DNA of 64,000 nt from GAS188 sp044445965 (GCA_044445965.1 JBIOEJ010000004.1:1-64000), one strand, 5' to 3'. Shown: positions 7,951 through 17,387, numbered from the stretch's first letter. The notes: generated from the letters alone by a model not told the origin. Made by a program: numbers and translations.

Positions 7951-9927
7951 TCATGAGAGAGCATCGCGTCGCGGCGAAGCCCTCGATGAGGCCCGGGTTG
8001 AGGCCTCGGTTTGACCGGCGAGGAACTCCGCGGGCCGGGTGAAGCGCACGGCGCGATGCGTCGAGAGGCAGGCGAGCAGTTCCTCGACGAAGCGCCAAAC
8101 CCAAGGGTCGTGCTCGAGGTGGTGGGTGAGGAGGCCGATCGGCTCGCGCTCCTCGGGCGCGCGCGCCGCGGTTTCGCGGGCAAGCGCCGCGAGGTCGTCG
8201 AGCATCGCGGCTTCGTCCCGTAAGCCTCCATGGCCGCGCCAGAACACCGGATCGACATGGGTGTTCACTTGCAGGACGCCCGGCGCTGCCTCTCGGGCGC
8301 GGCGGCGCTTGAAGGTGGACAGGCCGGCGAAACCGGCTTCGCCGAGGCGGGCGGTGAGGTCCTCGCCGATGCGGTTCCAGGGCGGCGCCAGCATCGGCAC
8401 CACCTTGGCGCCGAACAGGCGCCGCAAGCGCTCGTGGGCGCCATAAAGCGCTGCCATGCGGTTGAGCAGGGGTTGGCCGACGCCGAGCTCGGATGACAGC
8501 TCTCCTTGCGGCGAATGATTGCGATGGGCGAGACCATGCACGATGATGTCGACGCGGGCCTCATGGGCGAGGCGGTCCGCGAGCGCGGGCGTGGCAAGCA
8601 GGGGTATGGCGGCGAGCGCCACCGGCACCTCGAAGCGGCGCGCCAGATCGAGGAGCCGGTCGAGCGCTGTCGACGGGGCGACCGCATCATCGTCGCGCCA
8701 CCATATCGGAAGGGTCTCGCCGTCCCGGGCGATCTCGTCGAGGGCCGCGCTCAATCCTTGCCACGCCTGCGCGACGGCCGTGGCGCGCGCGGCGGCGCTC
8801 GCGATCTTCTTTGCGGCGATGCCGGCGCCGTCGAGCATGATGGTCGCGGCGGAGCCCGGCTGCGGCAGGATCATGACGCGCTCGATCGCCGCGAGAAGGG
8901 ATTTGGGCCCGAGCTCGGCTTGCGTGACGAGCGCGGCGCGGCCTTGCGCCGCCAGGCGCTCGGCGCGCATGCGTTGCTCTTTCTCGCCGCCTTCCTCGAA
9001 AGGCACGAGTACCGAGCGCGCCCCGGTCGCCAGGATGTCGATGACGGTGTTGTAGCCGGCTTGGCTCACCGACACGTCGGCCACATGCAGCAGCGAGGGA
9101 AAGTCGCGTCTCGCGCGTTCGACGCTCGCATTGGCGGGGGCGCCGGCCGCAAGCTCCAGATACCTCGCCTCCGCGACGCCATGGCCGACCAGGATGCGCC
9201 AGCGCCGCGTATCGCGCTTGGCCGCGCCGATCGATGCGGCGAGCAGGAGCAGCGACGCCGCCGAACCCCCGCCCGAGACGACGATCTCGCCGCCATTGCC
9301 GCCATCGAGCGGCAGGGCTTGGGTGCGCCTGCGGTCGGCGACGTAGCCCGTATAGTCGAGACGCCGCGCCAGGGCCTTGTCGACCGGCCAGGAGGCGTCG
9401 AGCGAGATGACGCTCTCATCGGCATGCACGAGCACGCCGTCATAATAACGCCCGAGGCGCTCGAGCGTCTGCATCGCGCGCTGCGGCTTCGAGGGCGGCT
9501 GCAGGATGTCGCGGATGGAGCACAGGATCGCGGGGCGCGGATGCGTCGCCCGCGCGGCCTCGAGCAGCGCCAGGAATTCCTCCGCGAGCTGCCGCCGTCC
9601 GAAAGGAAAGAGCTCGGTGACCAGAACGTCCGGGCGCAAATCGACGTAAGCCCGCAGCAGCGCTTCGCGGCGGCTCTCCAGATAGGCGGGACCGGCGATG
9701 CCGCCATCTTCGGTCCGCAGCGTCTTGAAGTCGGTGCCGACGCAGTGCACCGGCGGCAGCTGCACGACATCGAGACCGCCGAGATCGACCGTCGCGCTCG
9801 GGCGCCCGCCGCTGACGAGGCGCACGGCGGCCCCGCCTTCCCCGAGGGCGCGCGCGATCAACGCGGCGCGGGCGAGATGGCCGACGCCGAGAAGATGCGT
9901 CACCACGATGAGGACGCGATGGCTCAC
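7951..9927 (-). CDS. Glycosyltransferase - polysaccharide deacetylase fusion protein
   Basis: A 658-residue two-domain protein. The N-terminal ~390 residues are a MurG/GT28-like glycosyltransferase: it opens with a nucleotide-binding strand and LLGVGHLARA, has a glycine-rich VSGGGSAAS loop, and later SQAGYNTVIDIL, the nucleotide-sugar binding region. The C-terminal ~260 residues resemble a polysaccharide deacetylase/hydrolase fold, with WRDDDA and the metal-ligand type HGLAHRNH. GTG 9927-9925 is the start: it overlaps the trmL stop in the four bases GTGA, indicating translational coupling. Longer open frame upstream only shadows trmL and capD. With the CapD-like gene upstream, a role in building and trimming a surface or secreted glycan is likely (inference); substrates are unknown. 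Confidence 0.8.
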   Translation of the reverse strand: MSHRVLIVVTHLLGVGHLARAALIARALGEGGAAVRLVSGGRPSATVDLGGLDVVQLPPVHCVGTDFKTLRTEDGGIAGPAYLESRREALLRAYVDLRPDVLVTELFPFGRRQLAEEFLALLEAARATHPRPAILCSIRDILQPPSKPQRAMQTLERLGRYYDGVLVHADESVISLDASWPVDKALARRLDYTGYVADRRRTQALPLDGGNGGEIVVSGGGSAASLLLLAASIGAAKRDTRRWRILVGHGVAEARYLELAAGAPANASVERARRDFPSLLHVADVSVSQAGYNTVIDILATGARSVLVPFEEGGEKEQRMRAERLAAQGRAALVTQAELGPKSLLAAIERVMILPQPGSAATIMLDGAGIAAKKIASAAARATAVAQAWQGLSAALDEIARDGETLPIWWRDDDAVAPSTALDRLLDLARRFEVPVALAAIPLLATPALADRLAHEARVDIIVHGLAHRNHSPQGELSSELGVGQPLLNRMAALYGAHERLRRLFGAKVVPMLAPPWNRIGEDLTARLGEAGFAGLSTFKRRRAREAAPGVLQVNTHVDPVFWRGHGGLRDEAAMLDDLAALARETAARAPEEREPIGLLTHHLEHDPWVWRFVEELLACLSTHRAVRFTRPAEFLAGQTEASTRASSRASPRRDALS

Positions 9928-10403
9928 GCCGGTGCTCTTTCGGCGATGAGAGGCAAGCGCCCCGTCTGCCGCAGCGCTTCGCCCGCGATCATCGCGGCGG
10001 CGAGCGCGACGTTGAGCGAACGCAGCCCTTCCCGCATCGGCACCGCGACACGGGCATCGGCGCGGGCGTGCACGTGCTCGGGCGCCCCCGCGGATTCTCG
10101 GCCGAACAGGACGATATCGTGCGGGACGAAGGCAAAATCGGCATAAGCGCGCGAAGCCTTCGTCGTCGCCAGCACCAGGCGGTCGCCCCTGGCGCGGCGC
10201 CAGGCGTCGAAGGTCACAAAGCTCGCATGGCGCAAGATCTCGACCCGGTCGAGGTAATCCATGCCGGCGCGGCGGAAGGCGCGGTCGGATACCGGGAAGC
10301 CGGCCGGCTCGATGATGTCGAGGGCCAAGCCGAGGCAAGCCGCGAGGCGCGCGATGGCGCCCGTGTTCTGCGGGATATCGGGCTCGAAGAGTGCGAGACG
10401 CAT
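9924..10403 (-). CDS. trmL: tRNA (cytidine/uridine-34 2'-O)-methyltransferase TrmL
   Basis: A 159-residue SPOUT-class RNA methyltransferase that modifies the wobble ribose of leucine tRNAs in the TrmL family. The family motifs are in order: PDIPQNTGAIAR (9-20), then GRESAGAP and the C-terminal RSLNVALAAA, which together form the knotted SAM site. Length matches the stand-alone TrmL enzymes. It begins 11 bp after the stop of the CapD-like gene and its TGA overlaps the GTG of the glycosyltransferase gene, so it is sandwiched in a polysaccharide operon although its function is unrelated. Confidence 0.9.
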   Translation of the reverse strand: MRLALFEPDIPQNTGAIARLAACLGLALDIIEPAGFPVSDRAFRRAGMDYLDRVEILRHASFVTFDAWRRARGDRLVLATTKASRAYADFAFVPHDIVLFGRESAGAPEHVHARADARVAVPMREGLRSLNVALAAAMIAGEALRQTGRLPLIAERAPA

Positions 10404-10414
10404 CGCCTTCCCGC

Positions 10415-12361
10415 TCAGGCGCGGCGCGGGGCCTTCGCCAAGGCGCCGGCAGGATAGTCGGGCAGCGCGCTCGCGAGGACGCTCGCCGCCATCGCCCAGT
10501 CCTCCCGGTCGGCGGCTTCGGCGAGCGCCGCCATCCAGCCCTTGACCTCGCCGACCGCGTGGAAGGACGGCCTCGCCGACAACACGCCCGGTATGCCGAT
10601 TTCGACCGTCGTCTCGTCTTCGCCGAGCACGATCTCGCGCAGGCGTTCGCCGGGCCGCAGGCCGATGATCTCGATCTTGATGTCCTCGCCCGGCTCATGG
10701 CCTGCCAGGCGGATCATGCGCTCGGCGAGCTCCATGATGCGGATCGGCTGGCCCATATTGAGCACATAGACCGAGGTTTCGTGCCGTGCGTCCTCGACAG
10801 CGTGCGAGGAGGCGGTCAGCACGAGATCGGAGGCCTCCGGGATGGTCATGAAGAAGCGGACCATGTCCGGATGGGTCACCGTGATCGGACCGCCGCGTTC
10901 GATCTGCTCGCGGAATTTCGGCACCACCGAGCCGTTCGAGCCGAGCACATTGCCGAAGCGCACGGCGATCAGCCGGGTGCGCCCGGTGCGCGCCTCGGTC
11001 GCTTGCAGCTCGGCCTCCAGAGCCTGCACATACATCTCGGCGAGACGCTTGGTCGCTCCCAGGATCGACACGGGCTGCACCGCCTTGTCGGTCGACACCA
11101 TCACCATGGCGCTCGCGCGGCAAGCCAAGGCCGCATCCGCCACGTTGATCGAGCCGGTGATATTGGTCTTCACGCCCTCGACCCAGTCGCGTTCGAGCAG
11201 GTTGACATGCTTCAGGGCGGCCGCATGGATCACCATGTCGGGGGCGGCGTCCGCGATCACCGCGAGCACCCGCTCGCGGTCGCGCACATCGCAGAGCCGG
11301 CCCGAAACGCGAGTTCTCGGCACACCTTGCGACAAGGACTCGAGGATGCCGTGCAGGGCGGGTTCGGAGTTCTCTATGATCACGACCTCCTGGGCGCCGA
11401 ACAGGACCAGGCGTCGGGCGATCTCGCTGCCGATCGAGCCGCCGCCGCCGGTGATCGCGAATTTGCGACCGCGCGCCAAGCGCTCGAGACGGGCGCGATC
11501 GATCGCCACGGCCGGGCGCAAGAGCAAATCCTCCATGGCGACCGGGGCGAGCTTCGGGAGCGCCTCGGCCCCCTCGGTGCCGACCAGCGGCTGCGTCCGG
11601 GTGACTGCGATACCGTGGCGCCTGGCAAGCGAGTAGATGGCCTCCGGGTTCGCGGCCGCTTCGAGCGCGCTCGCGCATAAGATCATGCGTCGCGGCGTGC
11701 GGCCATCCGCCGCGTGGCGCTCGATCACCGCGTCGAGATCGGCGTAGCTCCCGAGAATCTGCACTCCGCGAATGCTCTGTCCGAGATCGGCTGGGCGCGG
11801 CGAGATGAGGCCGATCGGCCGCAGGCCGGCGACCTGCCCCGTCTGGATGGCGCGCAGCACCGGGTCGGTCTCTTGCGGCCGGCCGAGGATGAGCACGGTT
11901 TCGGCCGGCGCGACGCGGGAGGCCGCGACTTTCTGCCCTCGATCCTTCCACCAGCGATAGACGAATCGAGGCCCGCCGAGAAAGAAGATTTCCAAGCCCC
12001 AATAGACCGCGACGAACGCCTTGCCGAAATAGAAATGACCGAGCAGTTGCGGCGAGACGAGGACATAATCGACGACGAGGAAGCCGAGCGCCAACAGGCT
12101 GGCGGCGCGCACGATGTTGACGAGATCGGGGATCGAGGCGAAGCGCCATTTCGACTTGTAGAGATTGGAAGCCCAATAGACGAGCGCCGCGAACGGCAAG
12201 GTGATCGACAAGATCAGCGGCAGCTGCGCCAGGAAGCCGGCGAGCCGCGCCTCGTCGAAGCGCAGCTCGAGGGCCACGAAAACCGCGAGCGCCGTCATCA
12301 CGAGATCGTGGACGATGATCGCCATCTTCTTCGTCTCGTTCAAGCTTCGGCGCAAAATCAT
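10415..12361 (-). CDS. CapD/WbpM-like nucleoside-diphosphate-sugar 4,6-dehydratase
   Basis: A 648-residue membrane-anchored sugar-nucleotide dehydratase. The first ~120 residues contain four hydrophobic segments, followed by a Rossmann-like cytosolic linker domain and then the catalytic SDR domain with TGGGGSIGSE (NAD binding), AALKHVNLLE, VSTDKAV and GATKRLAEM. In this subfamily the usual YxxxK is replaced by MxxxK, as seen here. Such enzymes convert UDP-GlcNAc to a 4-keto-6-deoxy sugar for O-antigen, capsule or glycoprotein synthesis. It is the first gene of a minus-strand unit continuing into trmL and the glycosyltransferase fusion. The region 12362-12593 separates it from divergent fdxA and must hold both promoters. 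Confidence 0.9.
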   Translation of the reverse strand: MILRRSLNETKKMAIIVHDLVMTALAVFVALELRFDEARLAGFLAQLPLILSITLPFAALVYWASNLYKSKWRFASIPDLVNIVRAASLLALGFLVVDYVLVSPQLLGHFYFGKAFVAVYWGLEIFFLGGPRFVYRWWKDRGQKVAASRVAPAETVLILGRPQETDPVLRAIQTGQVAGLRPIGLISPRPADLGQSIRGVQILGSYADLDAVIERHAADGRTPRRMILCASALEAAANPEAIYSLARRHGIAVTRTQPLVGTEGAEALPKLAPVAMEDLLLRPAVAIDRARLERLARGRKFAITGGGGSIGSEIARRLVLFGAQEVVIIENSEPALHGILESLSQGVPRTRVSGRLCDVRDRERVLAVIADAAPDMVIHAAALKHVNLLERDWVEGVKTNITGSINVADAALACRASAMVMVSTDKAVQPVSILGATKRLAEMYVQALEAELQATEARTGRTRLIAVRFGNVLGSNGSVVPKFREQIERGGPITVTHPDMVRFFMTIPEASDLVLTASSHAVEDARHETSVYVLNMGQPIRIMELAERMIRLAGHEPGEDIKIEIIGLRPGERLREIVLGEDETTVEIGIPGVLSARPSFHAVGEVKGWMAALAEAADREDWAMAASVLASALPDYPAGALAKAPRRA

Positions 12362-12593
12362 CTCGATTGGGGGTTAAGCGGGAAGGCCCGGCCGGAGCGC
12401 CTACACCCTGGCGCGAGGCGAGACAAGGATCAGGCTAGGTGCGGGCGGGTGCGGCCTCCTTGGCATCTGCGTCATGCACGCCGGCACGATGCGCCGACTT
12501 TGCCATGCTTGCGCCCTATCGCCAGGTTTTGTAGGCAGTGTGCATCTGCGGTAGAAGCCGAGTGAGAGGCAAGCGCCGCGACAGAGAGCCTCA

Positions 12594-12932
12594 ATGACCT
12601 ACGTCGTCACCGATAATTGCATCAAGTGCAAATACATGGATTGCGTCGAGGTGTGCCCCGTGGATTGCTTCTACGAGGGGGACAACATGCTCGTCATCCA
12701 TCCTGACGAATGTATCGATTGCGGCGTGTGCGAGCCGGAATGCCCGGCCGACGCCATCAAGCCCGACACCGAACCGGGCTTGGAATCCTGGGTGAAGCTC
12801 AACGCCGATTACGCGAAGACCTGGCCGAACATCACGATCAAGCGGGAGGGGCCCGCCGACGGCAAGGAGTTCGACGGCAAGCCGAACAAGCTCGAGCAAT
12901 ATTTCTCGCCGAACCCCGGGCAGGGCGATTAG
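12594..12932 (+). CDS. fdxA: 7Fe ferredoxin FdxA (3Fe-4S / 4Fe-4S)
   Basis: A 112-residue dicluster ferredoxin, full length for the alphaproteobacterial FdxA family. The N-terminal half carries cysteines at 9, 12, 17 and 21 (CIKCKYMDC, then VCP) and a second set in CIDCGVCEPECP. The C-terminal extension after residue 60 (LESWVKLN, TWPNIT) is characteristic. It acts as a cytoplasmic low-potential electron carrier. It is transcribed alone, divergently from the CapD-like gene. Confidence 0.95.
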   Translation: MTYVVTDNCIKCKYMDCVEVCPVDCFYEGDNMLVIHPDECIDCGVCEPECPADAIKPDTEPGLESWVKLNADYAKTWPNITIKREGPADGKEFDGKPNKLEQYFSPNPGQGD

Positions 12933-13016
12933 GCGAGCTCATCTGTAGATTGCCGCCGGCCGGTCCCATCGAGCCGAAGAGGCCGGCCTGATTTACAACC
13001 CGGCGAGAGACCGATC

Positions 13017-13424
13017 ATGACCGATCACGCGTCAAGCAGCGTCAACTTCATCAACCCGCCGGAGCTTGCCAAGGCGCCGGGCTACTCCCATGTCGCTGAA
13101 ATTCGGGGAGGCCGGATTATCTACATCGCCGGCCAAGTGGCCCTCGACGCGCAAGGCAAGGTCGTCGGCAAGGGCGATTTCGAGGCGCAGGCGGACCAGG
13201 TATTCCGCAATCTCGGAGCGGCTCTTGCTTGCGTCGGCTGCACATCGCGCAATGTCGTCAAGTTCACGGTCTTCCTGCGGGATGTCGGTCGGCTCGCATC
13301 CTATCGCAAGGCGCGCGACCGGTTCATCGGCGACGCGACGCCGCCGGCGAGCACCTTGATCGAGGTGTCGAGGCTGGCCGCGGATGACTTCTTGATCGAG
13401 GTCGAAGCCGTGGCTGCGGCTTGA
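13017..13424 (+). CDS. RidA/YjgF family protein lacking the catalytic arginine
   Basis: A 135-residue member of the Rid superfamily (trimeric, imine/enamine chemistry). The family pattern GYSHVAEIRGGRIIYIAGQVA is clear in the first third (residues about 18-45), followed by the VVKFTVFLRDV strand. At the position where deaminases of the RidA subfamily carry an arginine (PARxT), this protein reads PPAST, so deaminase activity is unlikely and it probably belongs to an arginine-less Rid group. It stands alone 84 bp after fdxA. Compare the RidA gene at 49858, which retains the arginine. Confidence 0.85.
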   Translation: MTDHASSSVNFINPPELAKAPGYSHVAEIRGGRIIYIAGQVALDAQGKVVGKGDFEAQADQVFRNLGAALACVGCTSRNVVKFTVFLRDVGRLASYRKARDRFIGDATPPASTLIEVSRLAADDFLIEVEAVAAA

Positions 13425-13588
13425 CCGCTCCGCGCTTATGCATCCGAACCGGGCGCCGCCAAGCTTCGCCGGACGGCGAGCCTCCGCCTCTTCATTCAGG
13501 ATAATTTAATCGTTTTCCTTGCCAATTACCCGGTGGGCGCGCCGCCAGGGCAGATGATGCTCGCCTTCAATTCGATCGGCAGGGGTTC

Positions 13589-15337
13589 ATGAACGATCTT
13601 TCGGCCGCCGCCGCCGTTGGGCATGCGCGCCATCAGGCTGGTTCGACCGACCGCACGCTGGAGCTTCTCCCTGTCGATCCGGGCAGCATTCTCGCCTCCC
13701 TGGGCTTCCTTGCCTTCAGCTGGGATCTCGGATCCGGGGCCTTGTCCTTCGCCGGCGAGGTGCACAAGGTCCTTCTCGGCGAATGGGGGCATGGGTTCGA
13801 GAGCATCGCGCGTCTGGAGGAGAGCCAGGTCTCGCCCGCGCCCGGCGCACGCAAGGCGGCGCTGTTCGGCGAAGAGCGCCTCGACGATGGGTCGGGCGTT
13901 CCCTACGCGCTGACCTATCGATTGCGCTCGAAGGATGGGCGCCTGTTCCTCGTCGAGGAGAGCGGGCGCTGGTTTGCTTGCCTGCCCGGGCATCCGATGC
14001 TGGCGAGGGGGCTGCTGCGCGTCCGCGCGCTCTCTTCCGAGCCTGGCCTGGAGGCGGCGAAGGCGAGCAAGCCGGCTTATGGATTTGTCGGGCGGGGCGC
14101 GCTGCGCGAGGTGCTGGCGGGTGCCACCGCCCAGGCGCAACGCAGCCAGCGCAGCCTGTCGCTGATCGCCGTGGCGGTCGCTCGCGCGCCGGCCGCGGCT
14201 GGAAGCGACGAGCTTCTGGGCTTTGACGCAGGCGAGAGCTTCGTGGCGCGCCTGGGCCGGGTGATGCGGCGCGGCGACACTTTGGTGCGCATCGACGACC
14301 AGACTTCGCTCTGCGTATTGAATGCTTGCGACGAGACCCAGATGGCGACGGCGGTCAGGCGGTTGGAGACCGCCTTCGAGGCCCCGAATGATGGGGAGGG
14401 CAGCGAGCAGCTGATGGGCTCGGTGGCCGGCGCGACCTGGAAGGGGTCGCACGCCAATGCCGAGGCGCTGGCGAGCTCCGTCATCGCAAGGGCCAAGGCC
14501 CAACTCGGCTCGGAATACGAAGCCGCGTCGATGCCTGCCTCCGGGCAAATGCCTTCGGGACATCCTTCGGTCGATTGGCACGATGAGATTCTGCAAGCCC
14601 TGAACGAGCGCCGCTTGGCGCTCGCTTGTCAGCCGATCGTGAATTCGGTGTCGCGGACCATCGCATTCCACGAAGGATTGCTGCGTCTGCGAAACCGCGA
14701 GGGACGGCTCTTTTCGGCTTCGGTCTTCATCCCCGCCAGCGAAGCGAACGGGCTCGTCTCGCTCCTCGATCGAAGGGTGATCGAGCTCGCCGCGGAAGAG
14801 CTCGGCCGGCGCCCCGATCTCAAGCTGGCGATCAATGCGTCGGCCCACTCGTTGACCGATCCCGAATGGCTCGCGACCCTGCGCTCCCAGGCGGCAAGAT
14901 CGAACTTGTTCGCGGGGCGGCTCATTGTCGAAGTCACCGAATCGGTAGCTCTCGCCGATATCCGCCATACGATCGGGGTGCTTGCGACCGTCAGGGAACT
15001 CGGCATCTCGGTGGCGATCGACGATTTCGGCGCCGGCCACACCTCCTTCCGCAGCTTGCGGCTTCTGCCCGTCGATATCATCAAGATCGACGGCGCTTTC
15101 GTGCAGGATGTGGATCGCTCGAGCGATGGGCGCTTCTTCATCCGCACCCTCGTCGACCTCGCTCGCCATATCGGCTGCAAGGTCGCGGCGGAATGGGTCG
15201 AGAACGAAGCCTCGGCTCGGATCGTCGAGGAGATCGGCGTCGATTATCTGCAAGGACTGCTCGTCGGGGCGCCGCAGCTCCTCGCCCAACCGACACAGCT
15301 TGCAAGCGATGAACGCCCGCTACGATTGACCGCCTAG
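13589..15337 (+). CDS. EAL-domain protein with degenerate GGDEF region
   Basis: A 582-residue putative cyclic-di-GMP phosphodiesterase. The N-terminal ~150 residues are PAS-like, and the region 165-290 corresponds to a GGDEF domain without the signature. The EAL domain starts near residue 335. The motif itself reads EGL (362-364), but the other catalytic positions are retained: INASAH (Asn), VEVTES (Glu), DDFGAG (478-483), IIKID (Lys) and AAEWVE (Glu). EGL is a tolerated variant in some active enzymes. No transmembrane segment is seen, so it is cytoplasmic. Its stop abuts that of convergent phaR with no spacer. Confidence 0.8.
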   Translation: MNDLSAAAAVGHARHQAGSTDRTLELLPVDPGSILASLGFLAFSWDLGSGALSFAGEVHKVLLGEWGHGFESIARLEESQVSPAPGARKAALFGEERLDDGSGVPYALTYRLRSKDGRLFLVEESGRWFACLPGHPMLARGLLRVRALSSEPGLEAAKASKPAYGFVGRGALREVLAGATAQAQRSQRSLSLIAVAVARAPAAAGSDELLGFDAGESFVARLGRVMRRGDTLVRIDDQTSLCVLNACDETQMATAVRRLETAFEAPNDGEGSEQLMGSVAGATWKGSHANAEALASSVIARAKAQLGSEYEAASMPASGQMPSGHPSVDWHDEILQALNERRLALACQPIVNSVSRTIAFHEGLLRLRNREGRLFSASVFIPASEANGLVSLLDRRVIELAAEELGRRPDLKLAINASAHSLTDPEWLATLRSQAARSNLFAGRLIVEVTESVALADIRHTIGVLATVRELGISVAIDDFGAGHTSFRSLRLLPVDIIKIDGAFVQDVDRSSDGRFFIRTLVDLARHIGCKVAAEWVENEASARIVEEIGVDYLQGLLVGAPQLLAQPTQLASDERPLRLTA

Positions 15338-15988
15338 CTACGTCTTCGGGCTCGCGGGCTTGGCGCTCGGCGCCAGCTGCTCCAGCCGCTCGCGCATGCG
15401 GTCCATCTCGCGCCGCATCTCGGCGATTTCGTCGGGGCGATCGGGCTCGCTCGCCGGCCGCTCGGGCGCGGCGGATCCCGCCGCAATCCCAAAAGGCGAT
15501 ATCATGTGCAGCGCATCGGCAAACGCCGTCATCGTCTTGCGCGTTTGCTCTTCGAGCAGTGCGAAAGGCGTCTGTCCGAGCGCCTGAGTGAACTGCTCCC
15601 GGATTTTCTGCTGGTTGCTGATCAGGCGTTCGAGCGAGAAATCGAGATATTGCGGCACCAGCGCCTGCATGCTGTCGCCGTAGAGCCGGATCAGCTGGCG
15701 CATGAAGGTGACAGGGAGAAGGTTCTGCCCCTTGTTCTCCTGCTCGAAAATGATCTGGGCGAGCACCGAGCGCGTAATGTCTTCTCCGGTCTTGGCGTCG
15801 CTCACGACGAAATCCTGGCCCGCCTTGACCATCCGCGCGAGATCCTCGAGCGTCACATATTCGCTCGATCCGGTGTGGTAGAGGCGGCGATTGGCGTATT
15901 TCTTGATGGCGACCGGTTCGCTCGCCACCCGCGCCTCCTTATCCGCCTTGTCCTTGGCAGCTGGATCGTCCTTGGTCATGGATCGCAT
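15338..15988 (-). CDS. phaR: Polyhydroxyalkanoate synthesis regulator PhaR
   Basis: A 216-residue DNA- and granule-binding repressor of PHB granule genes. The N-terminal DNA-binding domain (KKYANRRLYHTGSSEYVTL, residues about 29-47) is the family hallmark, followed by the PHB accumulation regulatory region (LLPVTFMRQLIRLYGD, then LVPQYLDFS). The C-terminal tail is proline/alanine-rich and acidic. Two starts are possible (ATG 15988 or 15979). It is divergent from phaA, with about 220 bp between them, the expected place for PhaR operators. Confidence 0.92.
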   Translation of the reverse strand: MRSMTKDDPAAKDKADKEARVASEPVAIKKYANRRLYHTGSSEYVTLEDLARMVKAGQDFVVSDAKTGEDITRSVLAQIIFEQENKGQNLLPVTFMRQLIRLYGDSMQALVPQYLDFSLERLISNQQKIREQFTQALGQTPFALLEEQTRKTMTAFADALHMISPFGIAAGSAAPERPASEPDRPDEIAEMRREMDRMRERLEQLAPSAKPASPKT

Positions 15989-16208
15989 TCAAGCATTCCC
16001 GCTCGCGGACTGCAAATTCATCAAATGGCGCCTTCATTCCGGGCAGCCCCGATTGGCATCGGACGACCGAACAAGGCGCGTCCCGCGCAAGCCGGCGACC
16101 GCCTTTGGCCGGTGAGCGCTCTCCCCGGGCCAGCATTGCACGAAACTCCGGTTGCGCAATGGCATGAAACTCATCAGATAGACGAAGCATCTGAACAGGA
16201 GAGCTCTC

Positions 16209-17387
16209 ATGTCGGACAAGGACATCGTCATCGTCTCGGCGGCGCGCACGCCGGTCGGCAGCTTCAACGGCGCCTTCGGCACCTTGCCGGCCCATGAGCT
16301 CGGCGCCGTCGCCATCAAGGGCGCGCTCGAGCGCGCCAAGGTGAAGCCCGAGGAGGTTGACGAGGTGATCCTCGGCCAGATTCTCGGCGCCGGCGAGGGT
16401 CAGAACCCCGCCCGCCAGGCTGCCATGAAGGCCGGAGTGCCGCAGGAGAAGACCGCCTGGGGCTTGAATCAGCTCTGTGGCTCGGGCCTGCGCGCGGTGG
16501 CGCTGGGCATGCAGCAGATCGCCAATGGAGATGCCGACATCATCGTCGCCGGCGGCCAGGAATCGATGTCGATGGCCCCGCATGCCGCGCATCTGCGCGG
16601 CGGCGTCAAGATGGGCGACGCGAAGTTCACCGACATCATGCTGAAGGATGGACTGATCGACGCCTTCCACGGTTATCACATGGGCAACACCGCAGAGAAC
16701 GTCGCGGCGCGCTGGCAGATCACCCGTGAGGACCAGGACAAGTTCGCGACCGCTTCGCAGAACAAGGCCGAGGCGGCCCAGAAGGCCGGCCGTTTCAAGG
16801 CCGAGATCGTGCCGGTGACGGTCAAGGGCCGCAAGGGCGATACGGTGGTCGAGAACGACGAATATATCCGCCATGGGGCGACCTACGACGCCATGTCCAA
16901 GCTGAGGCCCGCTTTCTCGAAAGACGGCTCGGTGACCGCCGCCAACGCCTCCGGCATCAATGATGGGGCGGCGGCGGTGGTGCTGATGACGGCCGGCAAC
17001 GCGAGGAAGCGCGGCCTCAAGCCGCTCGCCAGGATCGTCTCCTGGGCGACGGCCGGCGTCGACCCCGCCGTGATGGGCTCAGGCCCGATCCCGGCCTCGC
17101 GCAAAGCGCTCGAGAAGGCGGGCTGGAAGATCGGCGATCTCGATCTCGTGGAGGCCAACGAGGCTTTCGCGGCGCAAGCGCTCGCCGTCAACAAGGATCT
17201 CGGTCTCGATGCCGCCAAGGTCAACGTCAATGGCGGTGCGATCGCCATCGGCCACCCGATCGGCGCCTCGGGCGCGCGCGTGCTGACGACGCTGCTTTAC
17301 GAGATGGGACGGCGCGACGCCAAGAAGGGTCTCGCGACGCTCTGCATCGGCGGCGGCATGGGCATCGCCATGTGCGTCGAGCGCTGA
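16209..17387 (+). CDS. phaA: Acetyl-CoA acetyltransferase (beta-ketothiolase)
   Basis: A 392-residue biosynthetic thiolase that condenses two acetyl-CoA to acetoacetyl-CoA, the first step of PHB synthesis. The active-site residues are visible: Cys90 (LNQLCGSG), His349 (IGHPIGASG) and Cys379 (CIGGGMG). Length and ends match the family. It is followed 114 bp later by phaB on the same strand, and phaR lies divergently upstream, the canonical PHB regulatory arrangement. The PHB synthase phaC is not in this window. Confidence 0.95.
   Translation: MSDKDIVIVSAARTPVGSFNGAFGTLPAHELGAVAIKGALERAKVKPEEVDEVILGQILGAGEGQNPARQAAMKAGVPQEKTAWGLNQLCGSGLRAVALGMQQIANGDADIIVAGGQESMSMAPHAAHLRGGVKMGDAKFTDIMLKDGLIDAFHGYHMGNTAENVAARWQITREDQDKFATASQNKAEAAQKAGRFKAEIVPVTVKGRKGDTVVENDEYIRHGATYDAMSKLRPAFSKDGSVTAANASGINDGAAAVVLMTAGNARKRGLKPLARIVSWATAGVDPAVMGSGPIPASRKALEKAGWKIGDLDLVEANEAFAAQALAVNKDLGLDAAKVNVNGGAIAIGHPIGASGARVLTTLLYEMGRRDAKKGLATLCIGGGMGIAMCVER

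Noticed and set aside
8506..10146. Very long open frame on the plus strand
   Set aside because: It is antisense to the glycosyltransferase and trmL, with arginine/alanine-rich composition typical of shadow frames in high-GC DNA.
7951..10698. A single 915-codon minus-strand frame
   Set aside because: Everything before 9927 shadows trmL and the CapD-like gene; the GTG at 9927 overlapping the trmL stop is the natural start.
13526..15289. 587-codon minus-strand frame
   Set aside because: Antisense shadow of the EAL gene; low complexity and no motifs.
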